From the NCBI RefSeq assembly GCF_015832195.1, contig NC_052033.1, forward strand, positions 1,488,001 through 1,552,000: DNA of 64,000 nucleotides. The letters run 5' to 3'. The DNA is from Motacilla alba alba. Taxonomy: Eukaryota > Chordata > Aves > Passeriformes > Motacillidae. The notes under the pieces were generated by a model. It ran no database searches, was not told where the DNA came from, and saw only the letters and a program-made list of their open reading frames with translations. Numbering within the stretch: position 1 is the stretch's first letter; every line of letters starts with the position of its first letter. A program made the position numbers and the translations under genes. This document shows, piece by piece, positions 11,660 through 23,167 of this stretch.

Positions 11660-14600
11660 TCACCGGCGCTTCAGCACCGACACACAATCCCTCTTCAGCG
11701 GCCCGATCTGCAGGTGGGCATCCACGCTCTCCAGGAAGAAGGCTGGCTTCAGCTTGCACGAGAAAAGAGAGGCAAACTGGCGGTTGATCTTGTTCTGGAA
11801 CGGGTCAACTTTCCCCTTGGCATAAGGGGAGACCTTGAGCTGCTGCAGGCAGGTCATTTTGGAGTCCTTGACTCCGTAGAAGGTTAAAGCCTTCTCCGAA
11901 TACTCCAGGAAGACGCCGATGGTGTGGAAGAAGGGCTGCTGGATGGCGCACTCAAAGCCCCCAAACCAGGCCACGTAGTTCTGGCCGTTCCACTGCAGGC
12001 AGCAGGACCTGTCGTTCCTGCCCAGGCGGCCGTGGTTGTAGGCTTCCCGCGGGTCGAAGTCCTCGGCGATGACCCCGATGCTGACCCAGCCGTCGATCAG
12101 CTCCACCTCCCAGTAGTAGTTGCCCCTGTTCATGAGGTTCAAACCCAGCACCTGCTCGCAGTTGATGAAGCGGGTGGGGCTCTCTGGGTAGGGGATGGGG
12201 CACAGCACCCGTTTGGCCCCCTTGGTGCCGAACAGCTGGATGAATTTGTCAGCTGTGTCACTGTCCAGGTCGATGATGAAGGCAACTGTGTGGGGCAAGA
12301 GGGAGAAGTGAGCATGCGGAGGGAAATGCAAGAAAATCCTCCCTGCCCCAGCCTTTGATGATGAACATGATCCTTTCTGACCTTTCCCATCACTCTGTCC
12401 CCTTGCTTTTAAGTCCCATGGCAAATTTCAGCCAATGAGGATGAAAGGCTGAAAGAGCTGATACTCCCATAAGCAGGATGAATACAGGTAACTGGGCAGA
12501 GGAGAGGGCTGAGGGGCTGCTTGATGAGCTCAACCATGACCCCAAGAAGAGAGGACAGCCAGGAATGCCATAGGTACAAACAGGCAGCCCCCAGCAAGTG
12601 TGGCCATGGGCCATGTGAGAGCCACTGACAGATCCCAAACAGAGGGGATGCCCAAAGAAGTTCTTCCAGGGAACAGCTCTGGGCATGGATCACATCAACT
12701 GCATGGCAGTCTGAACCATGGCATGTCCCAGTCTGACAGCAGAAGAGCTCACCCTCCTTGAGCCCAGGTTTTGCTGCTCTGTGCCACTGAGGCAGATCTT
12801 GTCCCCTAAGGACACATCAGCAGGTGACCCCATATCCCCTGTAAGGCTGGGGACACACAGGTGGGGTGTGGGAGCTCAAGCCCAGACTGGCACCCTCCAG
12901 CCTCAGCCTCTCCTGCCCCACTCTGCTCCACCACTGCGTGATCCCTGTCATTCTGCTGCTGCTGACAACCCTCACCAGCCCAGGGTCCTGCAGCAAACAA
13001 GGCAGACAAATACAACACACAAACTCTGATCTAATTTAAAGAGGATCCAATTTTCCAAGGGCTGGAAAGCAGCAGGAATTACACAGGACGCCTGCAGTGC
13101 CCCTGGGGCAGCTGGGCCAGCGGAACCACAGACAAGGGAAAAAAACCATCAGCTAACCAGGCTCTGACTGTTGTCAGGAAAGCCAGGAGGCCTCCCTGTT
13201 AGCCAAGCAGAATTTCCTCTGCTGGTGGCAGCGCTCCCACAGCCGCTGGATCAGCGCCGGGCAGGCGGGAAGGAGAGAGGAAAGGGAAGATGGGCCTTAG
13301 CAACTACCCAAAGCAGAAGTTCCCCACCAAAATAAATAAAATACCACCTAAACCCATGAAGAAGAAGGTGAAGAAGGACTAGTCACTGCCTTAAAACCTC
13401 CATCTTAGCTTTATATACACTACTATATTCTAAAACCTTAAACTCTAAGTTTTCTATTACGTGATGTTGCACACTTCTATTCAAACTACACACCCATAAT
13501 CCCAGTTCTATTATTTAATTTTGGAAGCCTTTCTCCACAGCCTCAGGTGAAATGTAGTGTTCTCTTGAGGGAACTGTATGCCTTTCAGCACAGAAAGCCC
13601 AAAACTCTCAGTATCCTGGGTTCCCACACCCCACTTACATTTCAGGAAATAATCACGGCTCTCCAGGCAGGCAGGGTTGTTTGACTTGTCTGGAAATCGG
13701 GATTCGGCCAGCGCTGCAGAGACAGGGACAGAAGGGTTTCCATCAGCAAAGGAACCAAACCACCACCAACGGGGCTACTGGAGCATTGTCCCCGGCCCTG
13801 ATGGCACCCAGCTGCCACAGCCCCAGCCAGCATCCCCAGTCCCCCTGCACATCCCCAGTGGTTCCCACACAGGAAAGGACAGACGCCACTTTTGTCACTC
13901 CAGGCAGGTGGGCAGCAGGGCAAAGAACCAGCTGCAGTTCCCATGGGCATCCCAGAAAATGAGAAAGGAGAGAGCTCAGGTTAAATGAGAGAGCATGGGA
14001 GAGAGCTGCCACATCAGCTCTCTAACCCTGGCATGTTTGGGAGCCCACAGTCTGCCCCGTGAGGAGGTCTGTCTGTCCTGAGAAGAAGAGTCCCCTTTCA
14101 CAGGAGGCCACTTTGGCCACTTGCCCCCTGCCACAGGGCCCTGCCTAACTCCCAGGCTGTTTGTTGCCTCTCCAGTCTCCGTGGAAAAATTCACAAAACC
14201 TCAAAGAGGCGTAAGCCCAGACAGGGATTGTGCAACGTGCAGGGAACCCGTGCTGAGCAGCTTCCAGGGCTGGAAGGACAGGGGCCAGCGCTCACAGGGG
14301 CCATGCAGCCACCTCCCAGCCATGCAGGGAAGAGAGAAAGGGACGGGGAACCATCCAGGCAGAGGGGCTGGGTGAACACAAACCTTCCTCCATCTCCTGG
14401 CAATTCAATCCATCAGTTCCTTTCCCCTGCAAGTGGTTCCACTGGTTTTTGCAGGCAGTGGACAGCACATCCTTCATGGCACCCACAGCTTGGGTGCATT
14501 TGGTGAAGTTCAGCTCTTTCTGGAAGCTCAAAGGTGGAGAGAGGTTTTCTTCCATGGCTGCTTTCAAGGCCTGAAATTCCTGAGCCAAAAAAGACGGAGT

Positions 14601-17600
14601 TTCAGGAGGTTTCAAACAAGCCAAAGTTGTCTCTTGTTCCAGGACCCCACCCGGCCCTGGAGGATTTGGGATCTGGCAGCTCTCAGGACTTGGCCCAAGG
14701 ACAGCATAAGGGAGGAGAGCTCTTTCCCAGCCACGTGTTCCTGGCACCTTCTCTTCACTGCCTTTCTAACACGGACTCAGACCATGCCCACCTGGCATGG
14801 AGCAGCATCTCCTCTCTAAAATGTCTCCTCTTGCTGGGCTGTCAGGGAGGGGGGAGGATGCTGCAGGAGGCAGTGGGGCACCCCAAACTCTTGCTCTCCC
14901 CCACACCCAGGTACCCGCTCTGGGCAGCACATCAGCCTGTCCTGAGTCACAGACAGGACAGGGGTGGGGGTGGCTGCCTGGTCCCCCTGGGAGAGGGGAG
15001 AGGACTGTGCCAGCAGGAGTGAGACTCAGCAGCCTGCACATCCCAGGGTTCTGGGCCCCAGTTCCATGGGAAATAGGACAAAAGCCCAAAATACAACATT
15101 GTCAGCTCCTTCTTGCCCCATCTCACCTGGAGGAAGTAGATGGTGTCGGTGCTGGGGACGTTCTCCAGGCTTTGCTTGCACTGTGCCAGCTTGGCTCGTC
15201 TCTGCTCCTTCCAGCGGAGATCAGCCTCGGCCTCCCCCAGCATGGAGCGCTCCCCGTCCTCGATGAATCCCATCACCTCCTTCTGGAAGGCTGCCAGCAC
15301 CTCAGAGGCCTCTGCAAAGAGCTTCTCGACCCTTTCCCTCTCCTTTGTGGCAGCACCCTGCGTGCAGGGAGAGACGGGTCAGGACCCACAGGTGAGGGTG
15401 CAGGAGGGCCACGCTTGTGCCCTGCCCAGCACCCAGTTCTCAGCTCCCTGGAATCCCCTGACACTCCACCATCTCCTTCACCCAAGAACTCAGATCACTT
15501 CACACTGCAGCTCTCAAGGGACCTGGCTGGGCACTGGCACTGACTGCTGCACCACACTTGGTGTCCCAAGCAGGAAAGTGTTTGCACAAGGGCCAAAGGG
15601 GACACCCCGCCATGAGCCTGGGGAGAGAAGGTGCAAGAGCCAGAGGACACCCTGGCATGGCCCTTGCCCTGTTCCTTCTTCCATTTAAAAACTGAAGCAA
15701 CCAGAGATGCCATGAGTGTTAGCAGAGATGAGGAGAAAGAATCCTCAGGGATCTCTGCCACTCTCTGCCATCATTTCATGGTGCTCCTGTGAGCACCCCA
15801 TGCACCCCAAAATCTCACAGCCCCTTCTCCTCCACCCCCAGCCCAGCAGAGCTGTACTAACAGAGCAAAGGCATTGCAGAGTCACCTTAATGAGCTCCAC
15901 CATCTTCTTGGCCTGGGTGATGGTGACTGCCAGCTCCTGCAGCTCATTCTCCACATCGCTGAGGAATTTGGCTTGTTGGGCCTGCAGACATGAAGGACAA
16001 ACACTGAGCTTTACCCCCAGTCCCAGTGGGAGCCACAGGGCATTCAGCCTCTCCCTAAGCTTGATCCACAGACCCTCTCTGACCATGACCTCGCTACCAG
16101 GCTTGGGGTGAAGAATGCAAGGAGAATCATGAGTTCTTTTCCTGTTTTCCTTCCCTGGAACATCCAACCTGCAAACATCCCTTCTCACTCAGCTGGAAAA
16201 TGAAAGGGTCATGTCCAGCTCCACATTCCCCACCCTGGTCCCAGCGGAAACCAAACAAAATAGGAATCTGAAAGCAAATCCATCAGGCAGTGTTTGCAGC
16301 TAAGAGTGCTCTTAGCCAGTACCCAGGGCTGGGAAAAATCCACCTGGGTTTAGTTCAGAAGCTGAAAGGCAAGCTTCGAGCACTCTGACACTCAGCAGAG
16401 TCCCCTGGAGGTTTCTGTTTAGGAGCAAAGCAAACCAGCTCCGGAGCACGGGCTGCAAAGGAAGCACCTTCCGAACACGGCGTTTCCTGAGACGCTATTG
16501 TTGGCTCAGCCATTGCCCATCACGAGGACGGGTCCCTCGGGAGCCAGGAGGGCACTCCCCAGCCAGACAGCTCCCTGCTGATGCTGAGCCCCCTGGCCCT
16601 GCTGCCTGCAGTGCTTGTTCCCGGGAGCAGCTACAGGTGCTTTCCCCGTGCATCCATCCATCCCAGCCCGCAGCGCGAGGGCGGTGGCCGAGGGCAGGCA
16701 CAGAGGTCCTGCCGGCGACATTTAGCAGCGCCTGCTGAGGTCTGACAGCTCCTCGGGGCGGGGATTACACACACTTTCTATTTTAAGGCACCTCATGACT
16801 AACAACGCCGACGAAAGGGTTTTCCCGCAATCCTAGCAGCCCATCAGGAGAGGGAGCTGGCTTGGGGCTGCTGCTTGGGGCTGGGCTCCTCCTTGCAGAA
16901 GGCAAACTCTCCCAAGGTCTCCAAATGCCTCATGGCCGTGCGAGATGCCGCCACACCGAGAGCCTCACGGGTTCCCATCTGCCTGCAGCCCCACAGAGGC
17001 CCCACACGTTCAAGGCAGCAGCGCCCAGGAAGGCAGCACCAATTTGGGACCGGAGCCCCGGCTCCTGGGAAGGCTCGTGGGTGTGAATTTAGGAGGTGAC
17101 TCAGTCACATCTGGGAATGGGAGTGATGGAAAAACCCCAGCTGCCAAAACGGCAGGATACGAAAGGCTGGGGGAGCGGGAGCGGCGGCCGGGCCGGCTGC
17201 CAGCGCGGGCGAAAAACCGCCTTGACGGAGCTGTGGGAACGAGACGGGGAGGGCGGGTGCCCCAGGACCGCGGGGGTGGCCGCTGTGGGGTGTCCCGGGC
17301 AGCCTCGTCCCAGCCCTACACCCACGGTACTGCCAGTTCGGCTCCGCAGCGGGAAGACTCGCCACGGGATGCCCGGCAGCGGCTCTGCCCCGATTCCCGT
17401 CCTCGTCTGCCCACGCTGTCCCCATCCCAGGGGTTCCCTGATGGCGCAGCACCCTGTCCATATGTTGGGGTGGAATTCCCCGAGGAGTGAGAGTACAGCA
17501 ACTCCCCACCACACGGCATCCCACCAGGGCTGCACCTGCACACACCCCACCGGGGGACTGGGCTCTCCGTGGGCACGTGGGTGCAGGATGAACCCCTCCG

Positions 17601-18421
17601 AGGGATGGGGCGCCTCACAGCACCCACGACACCCGCACACCAGGGTCCCACCCGCGTGGGGAGCTCCGCGCCCCTCCCACCCCACGCACCTGCTTGTGCT
17701 CTCGCTCCTGCTCGAGGGGCACCACGTCGTGAGCGCGATGCTCGTGGGCGCGGCAGCGGGAGCAGACGCAGCTCTGCTCGGTGCGGCAGAAGCCGTCCAG
17801 GGGCTGCAGGTGGCGGGGGCACAGCCCCTCCTCCAGCCGGCGCAGCGGGGCCACCAGCCGGTGTGCGCGGAAAGCCGGGGCGCGCCGGTGCGGCTCCAGG
17901 TGCGCCCCGCAGAAGGACGCCAGGCACACCAGGCACGACCGCTCGGCCGCCACGCGGGACCCCGGCGGGCACACATCGCACAGCACCACCGCTCCTTCCT
18001 CCCCCGCAGCATCCTCCTCCTCGGCTCCCGGCGCCATCGGGGACGCGGCGGCCGGGGACGTCGGGGACGCGGCGGCCGAGGACGTCGGGGACGAGCCGCC
18101 GGTGGCGGCCGCCAGCAGCGGCAGGAGCTCGCACAGGGCGCGGTTCTTGCAGAGGCGCAGGGCCGCGGGGACGGGCTCCTGGCACAGCGGGCAGCGGGCG
18201 GCCCCGCCCGCCCCGCCGCCGTCGGGGGGGCCTGGCTGCTGGCGGAGCGCCTGCAAGCAGCCCTGGCAGAAGTTGTGTCCGCACGGCACCGTCACCGGGT
18301 CCCGCAGCACGTCCAGGCAGATGGGGCAGCCGAGGGGACCCTCGGGCAGCCCCGGAGCCGCCAGCGCCAGCCGCAACGCCGCGGCGGAGGACGACGGGGC
18401 GCTCCCGGGCGCAGCATCCAT
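11660..18421 (-). CDS. TRIM47: Tripartite motif protein 47, E3 ubiquitin ligase
   Basis: Six coding exons: 17690-18421, 15886-15981, 15127-15357, 14384-14579, 13639-13713 and 11660-12285, total 1956 bases, 651 aa, phases all consistent. Exon 1 encodes an N-terminal RING (about residues 32-83, starting CPICLDVL with CGHNFC), a low-complexity Ser/Ala/Pro linker, B-box 1 (LCDVCPPG...) and B-box 2 (CPRHLQPL...). Exons 2-3 (96 and 231 bases, the usual TRIM sizes) encode the coiled coil. The last exon encodes PRY-SPRY (about residues 444-651), ending LQIGPLKRDCVSVLKRR, diagnostic for TRIM47. The start at 18421 was chosen because MDAAPG aligns with the mammalian start; the frame stays open upstream, so a longer N-terminus cannot be excluded. 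In mammals it is a cytoplasmic RING E3 ligase, reported to act in inflammatory signalling and in CYLD turnover. Exon 1 is extremely GC-rich, and long open frames in its other frames are artefacts of this. The paralogue TRIM65 follows in the same orientation. Confidence 0.96.
13260..13600 (-). mobile_element. LTR-like remnant in TRIM47 intron 5
   Basis: An AT-rich block within a GC-rich gene shares short stretches and order (CCTCCATCTTAG, TTAAAACC, ACGTGAT-like) with the minus-strand LTR at 19046-19626. This suggests a diverged LTR of the same or a related family. Ends and target duplication were not resolved, so this call is tentative. Confidence 0.4.
18037..18095 (-). repeat. TRIM47: 24-bp tandem repeat within TRIM47 exon 1
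   Basis: Two 24-base copies (18037-18060 and 18061-18084, one mismatch) plus a partial third encode an eight-residue Ser-Pro-Ala-rich unit in the linker between RING and B-box 1 (about residues 109-129). The length is a multiple of three, so copy-number change would keep the frame. Confidence 0.85.
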
Positions 18422-18600
18422 CCCTGAACGCCCCGACCGGCCCCGGCCCCGGTCCCAGCCCCGGCGGAGGCGGGCGGCAGCCGCGCCCCGCCCGCCCGCT
18501 CCGCCTCCCCGCGACCGCAGCCGGGGCTCCGCTCCCCGCGGTGCCGGCGGGGGTGCTGTGTCCCCGCGGCGCTGACCCACAGCATCGAGCCCGGCACCTG
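18422..18600 (-). promoter_or_regulatory. TRIM47: TRIM47 CpG-rich promoter
   Basis: The CpG-dense sequence of exon 1 continues upstream of the start codon and fades by about 18600. No TATA box is visible. It is called from position and composition only. Confidence 0.5.
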
Positions 18601-19045
18601 GTCCCAGGCACCCGCCGCCCTGGAAAGGGCCTCACCCCAAATGGGATCTGCTCCCATCTGGTCCCTCTCCCTGGCATGGGCTGCCCTCAGGGAGATCAGC
18701 CCCGGGGAGATGTCACCCTGCCGAGGATGTGCTGTCCCCCACCCAGGGTCCGCCACCTCCTAAAGGATCTGCCCCACCGGGATCTGGGCCCTCCCCAGCG
18801 TTCTATTGCTCCCAAGGGAAGCTGCTGACCTTCCCCGAATTCATTCAGGGAAGCTGTTGCCAGCCTATTCCAGTCCCTCTCCCAAGGGCCTGCTGCTCTC
18901 CTTGAGCATTCCTTCCCCCTCTAGGACCTGCTGCTACTCCACTGCTCCCCAGGTGCTCCCCACCCTGGGCCACATGGAAGGTCCTGAGCCCCCCCAGTGC
19001 ATAGGTGCAGGTGCTTTCCTGGAAGCCCTCGTGTCCATGGACCTA

Positions 19046-19626
19046 TGTGGGGTTTCACCCCCAGATTGTGGTGACCCCAAAAGATGGAGAAGTCTCTCTT
19101 CTAACTTGTGCCTTCGAAGAAAGACTCAGTAGTCTTCTGTTGTCTGTTCTCAAGGTAGTTTATTGTTAGTTATCTAAAAGATTCTTCTCCTGAGCTGCTG
19201 TGGCCCGTTCAGCAGCTCAGACAAAGGCACACTGCCCTCCCAGGGGCTGGTGCTATCTTTTATATCATATATTACGTACTACATGTTTATGCTTTTTCCC
19301 CAATACCTACTATCTATATTGAATGGTGACTTTCTACTCTAAACCAATCTGTGAGTGCCAACATCACCAAAGACATGGAGGCTGGGAAGGAGAAAGAAAG
19401 AGGACAGGGCACACCCAGATCCCTCCATCTTAGAACTCCTTACCCCCATGTACAAAACTTGGACCCCTGCGTACAAGGCTTAAAACCCCTCTGTATAGCA
19501 CTTAAAAATCTTTTCTTTTACTTCGTGATTATCTTTACTATGCTATCTAAACTTGTGTGTGTGTGGCTTGTAATTCTTCATACAGAGTTAGTAATTTGCT
19601 CCATGGGCTAAGATCAAAACCCCACG
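19046..19626 (-). mobile_element. Solo LTR of an endogenous retrovirus, minus orientation
   Basis: A ~580-bp block begins TGTGGGGTTT and ends AAACCCCACG, a near-perfect inverted terminal pair of TG...CA type with one changed end base. On the minus strand it has a TATA-like TATAAAAG near 19256-19263 and an AATAAA at 19161-19166 about 95 bp further on, the normal promoter/poly(A) order within an LTR. No matching target-site duplication was seen. No internal retroviral sequence adjoins it. Family is not assigned. Confidence 0.7.
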
Positions 19627-20378
19627 TGTGTCTTTGGCTGCATGCCAGGGTCTCAGAGCCCCCTGCCAGCAGCTCTAGCCATCCAGGACACCCAGAGGGA
19701 TGTTCTGGATTCCGACAGACCTACACCTACAGCCCCCTCCACAGCCAAAAAGGGCTGCAGTGCCCAGGTCCTGGCTCAGCCACTGTCCCCTTTTCCTCTG
19801 GGGTCTGGCAGGAACTGGCAGGCACCGGAGGGCTGGGAGGCCCCGAAGTGCTTTTAGAGTGAAGATATGCCTCATGAGATCTCTGGACCCCTTCTGTGCA
19901 GGATACACAGACAATTTTTTGACTTGGATAAGTTCCCAGGTGCATGCTGGCCCAAGGCCTCACCCAAGGACAGGGCTGCAAGGAGCAGGGAGGTGTTGAG
20001 TGAAGCAGGAAACACAAGACAAATCATATCTGTTCTTGAAGAAGAGGATTGAACCTTTTAAGCTTTTTGTCCCCGAAGGAAAAAATGATGTGATTCATTC
20101 CCCAGGCATTCACATCCCCAGCACTTTTGAACCCAGTGCCCAGTTTCACCCTGTTAATCCTCACCAGCACTCCCACAGGAGCGGGAGGAGACATTGGACC
20201 TGCAGTCTTGCTCTTGGAAAAACATCAATGAAAACTTTAGATTTTCTTCTGTGCCATTTAAATCAATCTCTCTGGCCATTTCAATCGGCATCTGATGGAG
20301 GGACTCTGGAGCCGTGTTTGTTCTCCTTTCTGCAAGGGGCCCCGCAGAGGACTACAAACACTGCCTCCATCTTTAAAC

Positions 20379-20390
20379 AAAAAAGGGGGA
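20379..20390 (+). other. Polypurine tract upstream of the first LTR
   Basis: AAAAAAGGGGGA is followed by CC and then the TG of the LTR, the standard junction between a retroviral internal region and the 3' LTR. It is repeated before the second LTR at about 22053-22064. Its presence before the first LTR is unexpected. Confidence 0.8.
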
Positions 20391-20392
20391 CC

Positions 20393-20703
20393 TGTGGATG
20401 CCATGGGACAGAGAGAGAGAAACGGCAAGCGTTTCTCACAGCGGCTTGTGAGAGTCTTCAGAGAGTTGTAAGAATGTGATCAATTGTTAAGTATAAACAA
20501 TCTGCAGGTGGTGTTTTTCTACTTCGTCTTTCTGTTCTTCTCAAGGACGGTGTATGAGGAAGGTGTTTTTGTCAGCTAGCCAAATAGAATGTATGGTATC
20601 ACTCTATAAAAACCGCGCGGTTCTCTTGAATAAAGCCTTCTCTGCTCTTTCTCCAACACTGCCTCTCGCCTGTTCCTGTGTCATTCCCGGAGCAAGAGTG
20701 ACA
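20393..20703 (+). repeat. First LTR of the provirus
   Basis: This 311-bp LTR begins TGTGGATGCC and ends GAGTGACA. It holds a TATA-like CTATAAAAACC near 20604 and AATAAA at 20629-20634. It is closely similar to the LTR at 22067-22365, with small indels between them. Confidence 0.88.
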
Positions 20704-20705
20704 TC

Positions 20706-20723
20706 TGGTGACCTGACGTGTGT
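20706..20723 (+). other. Retroviral primer-binding-like site
   Basis: Two bases after the LTR end, an 18-base stretch begins TGGTGACCTGACGTG, in the correct position for a tRNA primer site. I cannot assign the tRNA with certainty from memory. Confidence 0.55.
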
Positions 20724-20981
20724 GCTGCTCCGATCGGCCTTCGCGGAGTGCGGCGGACCCCCGGGACCCCCGCCGGACCCCACCGGGGCGCGGGGCCGGC
20801 GCCGCTTGCCCGCGCTCGGACACCTTTCGTTTCCCCGGAGAGGTACCGGCCTTTCCCCGCGCCCTTCGCCTTGGGCTCGGCCCGGGGGCTGCCCTGGTGA
20901 CCGGGACCTGCGGGCGGGGACGGACTCCCCAGAACGTGGACGGTCCGTGAATTGCTGGGGCTGGATGCCGGTGTTTCCGTG

Positions 20982-21720
20982 ATGGGGGATCGACAAGAGG
21001 AGGAGAACTGGGTTTTTAATGTGTGGAGGCACCTCCTTCGCTTTAGGGGGTTCTCGGTATCCGACGCCTCGTTGTTCAACCTGCTTGTGTGGGCCGGGAC
21101 TCATGAGTCCCCTATGGGCATGGCTGCTGAAGGAGGTCCAGAGGGCTGTTTCTGCCCACAGGTTCACCAAATAGATCCTTCCATTGATGTCACTGTTTTC
21201 GTTACTGATCCAGATTTTCATCCTATGGGTATCACTGGCCAGTGGAGTGACAAGAGGTCTGATCCCTTGCATGTTTTGGAGTGGGTCTTTTTGCCCCACC
21301 AGCCAAAGAAGACAGTGCCTTCATTGTTCAAGCTGATTGTTTGTTTGATAATCAAATGCCCTCAGCAGTGTTTGCAGTTGATGGCTGCCGATCCAGCGGG
21401 GATCATTCTTCCTGTGGAGCGGGAGGATTTTGAATGGAGCCTTGCCATTAGCGCTCCTTTGCAGAGTGCGCTGGAAAACTTTTCTGGGCAGATTGCTTAT
21501 CGTATGCCCAGTCACGAGCTGCGGCGGCTGGCAGACAGCAGGTTTGCCGTCATGGCCAAAGTGCAGCCGGGTGCCGGTGCAAGGGCCCGCTGTCTTCACT
21601 GATGGCTCTGGGAAACGGGGAAGGCCCATATGACCTTGTCACTTGTGGTCGTGGGTATGCACGTGTCCCCACAGATACTGCAGTGCAGTGGGTACCTGCA
21701 AAGTGTGTCCACCCTGACTT
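20982..21720 (+). pseudogene. Degenerate gag-pol remnant
   Basis: A reading frame starts with an ATG at 20982 whose first ~35 codons look like a retroviral Gag N-terminus. It then passes without a stop into a stretch with the reverse-transcriptase connection signature EWVFLPHQPKKTV (about 21270-21310). A frameshift near 21560-21590 moves to another frame with the first RNase H strand motif FTDGSGK (near 21590-21610). A further deletion leads to an integrase C-terminal-like stretch with WVPAKCVHPD (near 21690-21720). Most of gag, protease, most of RT, most of integrase and env are absent. Confidence 0.75.
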
Positions 21721-22066
21721 GCAACATCAAAACCCGAATGTGGCCAACAGGCAACCTTTGAATGATGGCCAAGATAACTACCAAGATGAGGGCCAAGATG
21801 ATGACCATCAATCAGATGGCCCTTCCACGAGTTGGATGAATTTCATACTGTTTTCTGAAAAGGACTGTTTTGAATCAGAATAAGCATATGACTTAGAATT
21901 GATAGTGTATTTTATAAGAGGCAAAAACAAGACCCGATCTCTCTGGCCATTTCAGTCTCTGGCATCTGCTGGAGGGACTCTGGAGCCGTGTTTGTTCTCC
22001 TTTCTGCAAGGGGCCCCGCAGAGGACTACAAACACTGCCTCCATCTTTAAACAAAAAAGGGGGACC

Positions 22067-22365
22067 TGTGGATGCCATGGGACAGAGAGAGAGAAACGGC
22101 AAGCGTTTCTCACAGCGGCTTGTGAGAATTCAGGGAGTTGTAAGAATGTGATCAATTGTTAAGTATAAACAATCTGCAGGTGGTGTTTTCCTACTTCATC
22201 TTTCTGTTCTTCTCAAGGATGGTGTATGAGGAAGGTGTTTTTGTTAGCTAGCCAAATAAATGTATGGTATCACTATAGAAACCACGCTATTCTCTTGAAT
22301 AAAGCCTTCTCTGCTCTTTCTCCAACACTGCCTGTTCGTGTGTCATTCTCAGCACAAGAGTGACA
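22067..22365 (+). repeat. Second LTR of the provirus
   Basis: This 299-bp LTR begins TGTGGATGCC and ends GAGTGACA, with AATAAA at 22298-22303. The TATA-like box is changed to CTATAGAAACC compared with the first LTR, and there are several indels, consistent with an old insertion. Confidence 0.88.
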
Positions 22366-22622
22366 TGTGCCAAATCAACCTTGGAGCAGAGCAGTAGGAA
22401 ACCAGGTTTCCTTATCACAGTGCTACAGTAAATAAAGCACCTTCTGGCTCTGCTGGTCGCTCCAAGGGTTGGTCACAGGCCCCATGTGGACACGGAGAGG
22501 CAGGATGGGGCCCTGCAGGGATGGCTGTGAGAGTAGGGGTACACAGTTCCCCCCCACCCCCAGTGCTGCAGGGTCCCACATCTCCCAACAGCAGCAAGGT
22601 CAAACCAGTAAGAAAATAAAGC

Positions 22623-22628
22623 TTTATT
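22623..22628 (-). terminator. TRIM65: TRIM65 polyadenylation signal
   Basis: An AATAAA hexamer on the minus strand lies about 540 bp beyond the TRIM65 stop codon and is the likely 3' processing signal. Cleavage would fall at about 22600-22615. Confidence 0.6.
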
Positions 22629-23167
22629 GGGAAAAGCAGCATCGTACAAAGAGCTGCAGCTTAGAACCCTGAGAAGTTGCTCTGCCAGGTCTGAGAACAG
22701 CAAGAGGAAACCAACAAGGGGCTGGGGGGAGCAGGACCTGCCTCTCTGTGTGAGCAGAGAGGTTCCTCCAAATTGTTTCAGAGCACCCCATGGCAGTAGC
22801 ACCTCCCTCTGGGGTCCCTCTCATCCCAAACCTTCCCCAAGTTTGGGAAGTTTGGCAGGGATAGAAGAAAGAGGAAAATCTCATTTTTTTCATCTTCCTT
22901 ATCCCCCATTCCCTTGCTCTGTCTGCAGGGACCGGCACCCACGGTGAGCTCCAGCCCTGTCATGTGTCACTAGTGTGATATTTGCATATGCAAATCAAAC
23001 AGGTTAATTTACACGTCTGTCCCCATCAGCTCTTGTTAAAACCCTGCACTCCACGCCTGCCTCCGCACTGAGGTCCCACTGCACCATGACAGCCTCAGCT
23101 GCAGCTCCACTTTGGCACCAGCCTGGGGCTTGCCAGCCTGGCTATGGCTCAGCACGGTGGCTCTGGC

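Larger units (their letters stand above)
20257..22365 (+). mobile_element. Internally deleted endogenous retrovirus with two LTRs
   Basis: Order on the plus strand: a 3'-internal remnant with a polypurine tract (20257-20392), LTR (20393-20703), primer-binding-like site (20706), a gag-like start, a short pol remnant, a second copy of the 3'-internal segment with polypurine tract (about 21933-22066), and a second LTR (22067-22365). The pol remnant resembles class II (betaretrovirus-like) avian elements. The retained coding parts are disconnected and frameshifted, so the element cannot make retroviral proteins. The presence of the 3'-internal segment and polypurine tract before the first LTR is not the layout of a simple provirus. 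Confidence 0.88.

Noticed and set aside
14797..15543. A 248-codon plus-strand frame in TRIM47 introns
   Set aside because: It runs antisense across a TRIM47 coding exon, has no recognisable domain and no splice or promoter support.
17096..18677. Open frames of more than 400 codons on both strands across TRIM47 exon 1
   Set aside because: They lie in sequence so rich in G and C that stops are rare. The translations are Arg/Gly/Pro/Ala-rich with no domain, and the true frame is the RING/B-box one.
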